A DNA stretch of 5,874 bases. Source: DATJHM01 sp035493895. Its GTDB lineage: Bacteria > Chloroflexota > Ktedonobacteria > Ktedonobacterales > Ktedonobacteraceae. Positions 1 to 4,646 of the stretch are shown piece by piece (position 1 is the stretch's first letter; every line of letters starts with the position of its first letter). A model generated the notes under the pieces. That model made no database searches. It saw only the letters and a list, made by a program, of their open reading frames with translations, and had not been told where the DNA came from. The stretch is taken from contig DATJHM010000013.1 in assembly GCA_035493895.1 (NCBI GenBank), forward strand, positions 1 to 5,874, written 5' to 3'. The translations under genes were made by a program, and so were the position numbers.

Positions 1-953
1 GCATCATGCGTGAGCATATGAAGAATGGAGGAAGCCAGTTCCGCAGGATTGGCATTGACCACAAAACCATCCTGACCATGCCGCACAATCTCTTCAATAC
101 CCGGGAATGGTGAAGCAAGCACAGGTCTGGCACAGGCCCAGGCTTCGACAAATACCAGGGGAAAGACATCCATCGTCGATGGGAGGCAGACAAGATCGCT
201 TGCCAGCAGAGCACTATGCTTGTCATCTTCGCTTATCGTGCTAATCTCTACCACACGTGGATCGGCAAATTTTTGAAACGTATCCACGCAATCTTCATCA
301 ACTCGTGGCCCGGCGAAAACAAAATGGGTATCTGGTCTTTGTGCCCAGACGCCAGCGGTCGCCTGAAGAAGTTGCTTATAGCCTTTAAAGGCGACTTTCC
401 GTCCCAGGAACAGCACCATTGGACCTGTGATCTGATGGCGCTGGCGAAAAGCTTGCGGGTCAGGTGTGCCACTCAAATTCGGCCCCTGCCCAATAATAAC
501 CAGACGATCAGCGGGAATACCCAGTTCTGCAAATTGGGCAAATTCGGTTTGTGTCAGCACACAAACCGCGTCGGCCTGACGACATACTTCCAGAATGGCC
601 GGGACATCCTGCCAGGTGCCAACCGCAGACGCTGGCGTAATCACCAGCGGAACGTCAAGCTCACGAGCCAGATCTCGTGCGACCAGAGGATACTCAGGCC
701 AGACTGCATCCACGATATGAACGATGTCAGGATGCCACGGCAACGACGCTTTCAGCGCCTCTCTCGTAAAATCGACCAGACCAATGACCTGGATACCGTC
801 AACTTTTTTATGCTCAACCGTATTGCTGGCACTCTGACACAGAACACGCACCTGATGTCCTCGTCGCTGCATCTCCTTCGCGACACAATAGGTCATCATC
901 TCAGCACCGGCTACATGAGGAAAGTATCCTCGATGAATAGATAATACCTGCAT
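1..953 (-). CDS. Glycosyltransferase family 4-type (GT-B fold), C-terminus beyond window
   Basis: Reading the minus strand from the ATG at 953-951 gives 317 codons with no stop, so the gene continues past position 1. Enzymes of this family transfer a sugar from a nucleotide-sugar donor to an acceptor, usually in the cytoplasm or at the membrane face. The N-terminal half carries the glycine-containing loop typical of GT4 (RGYFPHVAGAEMM, residues 8-20), then RRGHQVRVL (30-38) and HPDIVHI (74-80). The C-terminal donor-binding half starts at VLFLGRKVAFKGY (180-192), with R185 and K190 as likely diphosphate contacts. The EX7E motif appears as D262-x7-E270 (DVFPLVFVE), followed by AWACARPVLASPFPGIEEIV. 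Asp in place of the first Glu is a mild variant. About 60-80 residues of a usual 370-400 are probably missing. An in-frame TGA upstream, with no ATG, GTG or TTG between, fixes the start. Its closeness to the transporter suggests the same operon. Donor and acceptor cannot be told. Confidence 0.88.
   Translation of the reverse strand, partial: MQVLSIHRGYFPHVAGAEMMTYCVAKEMQRRGHQVRVLCQSASNTVEHKKVDGIQVIGLVDFTREALKASLPWHPDIVHIVDAVWPEYPLVARDLARELDVPLVITPASAVGTWQDVPAILEVCRQADAVCVLTQTEFAQFAELGIPADRLVIIGQGPNLSGTPDPQAFRQRHQITGPMVLFLGRKVAFKGYKQLLQATAGVWAQRPDTHFVFAGPRVDEDCVDTFQKFADPRVVEISTISEDDKHSALLASDLVCLPSTMDVFPLVFVEAWACARPVLASPFPGIEEIVRHGQDGFVVNANPAELASSILHMLTHD
545..568 (-). other. Perfect 10-bp, 4-nt-loop hairpin inside the glycosyltransferase gene
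   Basis: CGGTTTGTGT (545-554) and ACACAAACCG (559-568) are exact inverted complements around CAGC. The stretch encodes AVCVLTQT, residues 129-136, at a strand edge of the N-terminal Rossmann-like domain. It shares its geometry, but not its sequence, with the hairpin at 4406-4429. There is no terminator-like U-tract next to it. Confidence 0.5.
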
Positions 954-960
954 ACTAGCA

Positions 961-965
961 ACCTG
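961..965 (-). promoter_or_regulatory. Weak ribosome binding site of the glycosyltransferase
   Basis: On the minus strand CAGGT lies before the ATG at 953, with AGG ending 8 nt upstream of it. This is only a partial Shine-Dalgarno match but the spacing is good. The whole gap between the transporter stop and this start is 32 bp (954-985). It holds no promoter-like pair and no U-run terminator. Confidence 0.4.
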
Positions 966-984
966 ACTTTCATTTTGTCATCCA

Positions 985-1012
985 CCTACGACTGTACATC
1001 ATGGGTCGTAGG
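985..1012 (-). other. 8-bp stem-loop covering the stop codon of the second transporter
   Basis: The arms CCTACGAC (985-992) and GTCGTAGG (1005-1012) are perfect inverted complements around a 12-nt loop. The TAG stop (988-986) sits in the 3' arm of the mRNA stem. On the transcript the stem is followed by UGGAUGACAAAAUG, not a U-tract, so it does not qualify as an intrinsic terminator. A stem of this size with a loop up to 12 nt is expected about once per window by chance; only its position makes it worth recording. It could slow ribosomes at termination or mark an mRNA processing or stability point before the glycosyltransferase. Confidence 0.35.
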
Positions 1013-2824
1013 CACAAAACCGTGCCCGGGCTCATAATCTGACGCTTGATGGCGAAAATAGGCGTTGTAGAGATCCCCATAATAGCCTTTGCGCCGAATC
1101 AGCGCCGCATGGGTTCCCTCTTCTACAATTTGGCCCTGGGAGAGGACAAGAATACGATCTGCATGCCTCACCGTCGACAGGCGATGCGCAATAATAATCG
1201 CCGTGCGCCCTGCTAATACAAAGGCTAAGCCTTCTTCAATTTGCGCTTCCGTCAATGGATCGACACTCGCAGTTGCCTCGTCCAGCAGAATAATCGCGGG
1301 ATCTTGTAACAACACTCGACTCAGTGCGATCAATTGCCTTTGCCCCAACGCCAGATTCTTGCCCCCTTCCTCAACTACCGTCGCCAGACCATCAGGGAGT
1401 GCATCCAACCATGTGCCTTCGCCAATTTGCCTGGCAACGCTTGCAACTTCGTCATCGCTGGCATGCGCTTGAATATAGCGGATGTTATCTGCCACGGTAC
1501 CAGAGAATAAAAACGGCACCTGTGTGACGATGCCCAGTTGACGACGATACGCATGTAGATCCAGAGCACGAATATCCCTATCGTCAATTAACAGTTGGCC
1601 TGCCTGAAACGCATAAAAACGAGCAATGAGCTTGAGGAGCGTAGATTTACCCGCACCCGTATGCCCTACCAGCGCGACCGTCTCTCCTGCTCGAATGGTG
1701 AGATGAAGCTGTGAGAGTACTGTATGCTCGTCATTATAATGGAACTGAACATCGCGAAACTCAACCTTACCCGCGAGGCGATCGGGAATCGGTAGCACAT
1801 CCTGCGTGGTTGTCAGCGTAGACTCAACATCAATGAGCGCAAAAATACGTTCACTGGCTGCCAGACCTTGTTGAAATTGGCTCCAGAAAGAAGACACATT
1901 CGTCAGTGGCATCCAGAAAAAATTGACACTTTGCACGAAGAGTAGCCAGTAGCCAATCGTGAGCGCGCCAACAATGACATCCCATCCTCCAAAGTACACC
2001 AGCGCGGCAGTACTTATCCCGACAACCGTTAACAGCGTGGGGAAGATACTGCCGAAGAGGACGCCCTGTTGTATGCCAACACGAAAAGATTGGGTATTGA
2101 TCGCATGGAACTCATTATACATGGTCTGTTCCTGACGAAAGTTTTTCGCAATGGCAATGCCGCTGACTGACTCCTGGATATTGCTATTCACTTGCGACTG
2201 TACACGTTGTACACGCTGATAGACATGTCGTGCGAAGCGACGAAAACCAACCGCAATCAAGATAATCACAGGCGTAGTCGCCAGCACAATCAAACTGAGT
2301 TTCACATTGATCGCAAGCAAAATACCAATCAGGATCAGCATATACAGGAGTTGCCCAAACAGACTCATGGAAAGCGTCACAACGGTGGCAAAATCTTCCG
2401 TATCAGAGGTAACGCGACTGACGATACTCCCGGAAGCATACTTTGTAAAAAAGGACATATCATGATGAAGAACCGCCTGTAGAATATCCTGGCGCACGTG
2501 CAACACAACATCACCGACCACGCGAGCAGTACACCATTGGCTCACAAAATTACATCCCCAGGCAATCACGCCTGAGAGAATGATGATCGCTACGATCATC
2601 GCCATCTTATTCATTGCGAATGAACGAACCAACTCGTTCATACCCTGGGCGATAAAGAAGGGAAGAAGAGCATTCATGCAAGAGCCGATCAGTACCGCCG
2701 CCGTAATCAGCAGCATCGCAGGCCATTCTGCGCGGAAATACCGTATGATACGAGCGATCAAGTACCGTTCTGAATATTTGCGATCGTAGGCTTCTTGCTC
2801 TAATCCCTCGAAGATAAATCCCAT
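986..2824 (-). CDS. ABC exporter half-transporter, consensus Walker B but degenerate signature (subunit 2)
   Basis: A 612-residue TMD-NBD protein of the ABCB-like multidrug/peptide exporter type, full length for the family. Six membrane segments lie near residues 35-60, 73-97, 148-171, 173-195, 253-278 and 283-305. The nucleotide-binding domain has an aromatic A-loop residue Y363, Walker A GHTGAGKST (387-395), Q-loop Q435, Walker B IILLDE with catalytic E516, D-loop SVD (520-522) and H-loop H547. The signature is LALGQ (491-495) instead of LSGGQ, and the preceding loop reads VVEEGGKN rather than the usual TEVGERG-like form. It should therefore supply catalytic Glu and His to the active site, and a weak signature to the partner's site. 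The start ATG (2824) overlaps the end of the preceding transporter gene by 25 bp in another frame, which suggests coupled translation and a heterodimer. No C39 peptidase domain precedes the TMD, so leader-peptide cleavage is not indicated. The substrate is inferred only from the NRPS neighbour. Confidence 0.95.
   Translation of the reverse strand: MGFIFEGLEQEAYDRKYSERYLIARIIRYFRAEWPAMLLITAAVLIGSCMNALLPFFIAQGMNELVRSFAMNKMAMIVAIIILSGVIAWGCNFVSQWCTARVVGDVVLHVRQDILQAVLHHDMSFFTKYASGSIVSRVTSDTEDFATVVTLSMSLFGQLLYMLILIGILLAINVKLSLIVLATTPVIILIAVGFRRFARHVYQRVQRVQSQVNSNIQESVSGIAIAKNFRQEQTMYNEFHAINTQSFRVGIQQGVLFGSIFPTLLTVVGISTAALVYFGGWDVIVGALTIGYWLLFVQSVNFFWMPLTNVSSFWSQFQQGLAASERIFALIDVESTLTTTQDVLPIPDRLAGKVEFRDVQFHYNDEHTVLSQLHLTIRAGETVALVGHTGAGKSTLLKLIARFYAFQAGQLLIDDRDIRALDLHAYRRQLGIVTQVPFLFSGTVADNIRYIQAHASDDEVASVARQIGEGTWLDALPDGLATVVEEGGKNLALGQRQLIALSRVLLQDPAIILLDEATASVDPLTEAQIEEGLAFVLAGRTAIIIAHRLSTVRHADRILVLSQGQIVEEGTHAALIRRKGYYGDLYNAYFRHQASDYEPGHGFVPTTHDVQS
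2582..2641 (-). other. Cluster of overlapping hairpins in the 5' part of the second transporter gene
   Basis: Three inverted repeats lie within 60 bp. GATGATCG (2582-2589) pairs with CGATCATC (2593-2600) over a 3-nt loop. TTCATT (2610-2615) pairs with AATGAA (2619-2624) over GCG. ATGAACGA (2620-2627) pairs with TCGTTCAT (2634-2641) over 6 nt. The last two share bases 2620-2624, so they are mutually exclusive. The stretch encodes the region around residues 62-81, leading into the second membrane segment. No U-tract follows. It may be coincidence driven by repeated Ile/Met codons, and a regulatory role is only a possibility. Confidence 0.25.
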
Positions 2825-4629
2825 TTCATCTGTTCCTCTTTAACTTTCCCGGCATATTCATGCTCATGCATCTCTTCGTAGTGAGCAAAGATCCGTCGAT
2901 ATAATTCACAGCGAGCAAGCAATTCCGCATGCGTTCCTTGATCAACTAACTCCCCACGTTGTAAGACAAGGACTTTATCAGCACAGCGAATCTGTGACAG
3001 ACGATTCGTAATCAGGAGCGTCGTTCGTCCTTGCTGAACGCGGTTAAGCGCTTTCTGGATCGCATCTTCCGTCGCACTATCAACCGCGCTTGTCGCATCA
3101 TCGAGGATAAGAATACGAGGATCAGTGAGGAGCGCACGCGCGATTGCCAGACGTTGACGCTGCCCCCCTGAGAGGGTCACACCACGCTCGCCAATAACGG
3201 TTTCATAACCATCCTTGAATTCCATAATGAAATCATGCGCTTGCGCTTCACGTGCGACCTGCTCAACTGACTTCCTATCTAGCCGCTTGTCCAGGCCAAA
3301 CGTAATATTTTGCTCTATCGACTTTGAGAAGAGAAAAATATCCTGCTCGATGGTGGCGATTTGTGAACGTAAACGGGCCAGATCCCATTCCCGAATATCA
3401 ACGCCATCGATCAAAATGCGACCACTATCGGTATCATAAATACGATTGACCAGCTTCGTTAACGTCGTTTTTCCTTCACCAGTTTGACCAACAATCGCAA
3501 TTGTTTGCCCTTTTTCTACACGAAAGGAGAGATCTTTTAGCGTCCTGGATGAGCCATAACTAAAAAACACCTGCTCAAAAACAACTTCCCCTTGTATGGG
3601 AGCGCTATATCCATCCCTATTCTCATCAATAGCGGTATCGTCATTCATCAGCTTTAAAATTCTGCCTGCACCAGCCAGACCTAAATGTATCTGTACAAAT
3701 GACGATAATGAAACTGAGGCTGTATAGCTCAGTAATATCACCAGACTTAGAAATGCTACAAAATTGCCGAGGCTAAGCTCACCATGCGTGTAAAGAATCA
3801 TTCCGTGCAGAAATGAGCCTGCCAACGCCAGTGCTAAGAGCAAGAGTGGTAAGTACGACCCTTGCAGCTTGCCATTTTGTACATAGAGATTTCGATACTT
3901 TCGTGCTTGCACTGCAAATTTTGCAAACTCCTGTTTCTCTTGTACTGCCGATTGCACCGTTTCAATACCATTGATTGTTTCGGTAAGGGTTGAGTTCATG
4001 ACCCCAAATTGCTGTCGCATCTGCCCAAAGGAGGGACCTATTCTTCTCGAAAAATCCAGGAGAGAAATAATGAAGGCGATGACAAACAGGAGCGGAACCA
4101 GAAGCAATTGGACATTGAGGAAACCAATAACGCTCAATGGCACAAGCAGGTTCATCAACGCATCGAAGATCAGGTTGATACCAGGATTTACTAACATGTT
4201 TATCTGGCGTATATCATTGGTGGCAAGAGCCATAACATCGCCAACACGTTGACGATTGTAAAAGGACTGGCTCTTACTTAATAAACTTTGATACAGCTCA
4301 TCGCGCACATTGCGCTCCACATATTCAGCGATGAATTCAATGGCATAGGTGGCGAATAGACCGGTAACACCGCGAATCAGTACCATGCCCAGCAGGATGA
4401 GCACAGTTGGAAGCAATAGTGCTTCCAACCGGCTCACCTTTAATACATCATTAAACACACTGCCAATGATGAGCGGGATCAGTGAGTTTAAAACATTGGA
4501 GATGATCGTTCCGACTACAAAGCCGATCACATAGAGCTTATACGACCAGATATGCGACATAATCCAATGGATATGCGAGGACCGCTTGTACTGCCGCGCT
4601 CCCACAATCGTAAATTCTCCTTTTTGCAT
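2800..4629 (-). CDS. ABC exporter half-transporter, LSGGQ intact but catalytic Glu and His replaced (subunit 1)
   Basis: A 609-residue TMD-NBD protein of the ABCB-like exporter type, full length. Membrane segments lie near residues 32-58, 69-100, 147-170, 172-193, 258-280 and 286-310. The NBD has A-loop Y358, Walker A GQTGEGKTT (381-389), Q-loop Q429, GERG (480-483), a textbook signature LSGGQ (486-490) and D-loop SAVD (514-517). The Walker B is LILDD, so D511 replaces the catalytic Glu, and the H-loop reads TNRLS with N542 in place of His. In heterodimeric exporters such as TM287/288 and LmrCD, subunits with a non-Glu residue here form the degenerate, slow site while lending LSGGQ to the partner's active site. 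The gene begins 15 bp after the NRPS stop and overlaps the next transporter by 25 bp. That arrangement points to a dedicated exporter for the NRPS product, energised by ATP in the cytoplasmic membrane. The substrate is inference. Confidence 0.95.
   Translation of the reverse strand: MQKGEFTIVGARQYKRSSHIHWIMSHIWSYKLYVIGFVVGTIISNVLNSLIPLIIGSVFNDVLKVSRLEALLLPTVLILLGMVLIRGVTGLFATYAIEFIAEYVERNVRDELYQSLLSKSQSFYNRQRVGDVMALATNDIRQINMLVNPGINLIFDALMNLLVPLSVIGFLNVQLLLVPLLFVIAFIISLLDFSRRIGPSFGQMRQQFGVMNSTLTETINGIETVQSAVQEKQEFAKFAVQARKYRNLYVQNGKLQGSYLPLLLLALALAGSFLHGMILYTHGELSLGNFVAFLSLVILLSYTASVSLSSFVQIHLGLAGAGRILKLMNDDTAIDENRDGYSAPIQGEVVFEQVFFSYGSSRTLKDLSFRVEKGQTIAIVGQTGEGKTTLTKLVNRIYDTDSGRILIDGVDIREWDLARLRSQIATIEQDIFLFSKSIEQNITFGLDKRLDRKSVEQVAREAQAHDFIMEFKDGYETVIGERGVTLSGGQRQRLAIARALLTDPRILILDDATSAVDSATEDAIQKALNRVQQGRTTLLITNRLSQIRCADKVLVLQRGELVDQGTHAELLARCELYRRIFAHYEEMHEHEYAGKVKEEQMKWDLSSRD
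2833..2838 (-). promoter_or_regulatory. Ribosome binding site inside the upstream transporter gene
   Basis: The minus strand reads GAGGAA at 2838-2833, 8 nt before the ATG at 2824. It lies within the last codons of the first transporter gene. A nearer ATG at 2829-2827 belongs to the upstream gene's frame (its Met601) and cannot start the second subunit. The site supports the ATG at 2824 as the real start and fits translational coupling of the two subunits. Confidence 0.7.
4406..4429 (-). other. Perfect 10-bp, 4-nt-loop hairpin inside the first transporter gene
   Basis: GTTGGAAGCA (4406-4415) and TGCTTCCAAC (4420-4429) are exact inverted complements around ATAG. In the mRNA the hairpin covers codons for residues 67-74 (RLEALLLP), between the first and second membrane segments. 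No U-run follows on either strand, so it is not a terminator. A pause site that helps membrane insertion is conceivable but unproven. Confidence 0.5.
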
Positions 4630-4646
4630 AAAATGGCCTGTCCCCT
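4603..4646 (-). promoter_or_regulatory. Two candidate start sites of the first transporter
   Basis: The ATG at 4629-4627 is preceded by weak matches: AGG (4639-4637, 7 nt away) and AGGGGA (4646-4641, 11 nt away). Just inside the frame lies a much stronger Shine-Dalgarno, AAGGAG (4622-4617), which is 11 nt before an in-frame GTG (4605-4603, Val9) and 8 nt before an ATT. I keep the ATG because of its codon and its closeness to the NRPS stop. A start at the GTG would only remove eight residues ahead of the first membrane segment. Confidence 0.4.

Noticed and set aside
381..392. 12-bp perfect palindrome GCCTTTAAAGGC as an operator
   Set aside because: It encodes the conserved AFKG stretch of the glycosyltransferase donor-binding loop, lies deep inside the gene, and one such palindrome is expected by chance in a window of this length.
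248..472. A short minus-strand frame of 74 codons inside the glycosyltransferase
   Set aside because: It is out of frame with the continuous glycosyltransferase reading and has no motif of its own.
216..944. A 242-codon plus-strand open frame
   Set aside because: It is antisense to the glycosyltransferase, whose minus-strand translation shows clear GT-B motifs. The plus-strand protein has no recognisable domain and an Arg/Cys/His-rich composition typical of a shadow frame.
1339..1354. Second transporter as a decayed pseudogene because of its LALGQ signature
   Set aside because: The frame is intact over 612 codons, all other NBD motifs are present, and the change is matched by complementary changes in the partner. 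Specialised asymmetry explains it better than decay.
2201..2217. Tandem repeat TGTACACG twice, possible direct repeat of a mobile element
   Set aside because: It encodes the local VQRVQ repetition in a helix of the second transporter, and no transposase or matching flanking repeat is present.
2800..4629. Bacteriocin-type peptidase-containing exporter
   Set aside because: Neither transporter has the roughly 150-residue C39 peptidase domain ahead of its membrane segments, and no small leader-peptide gene is visible nearby.
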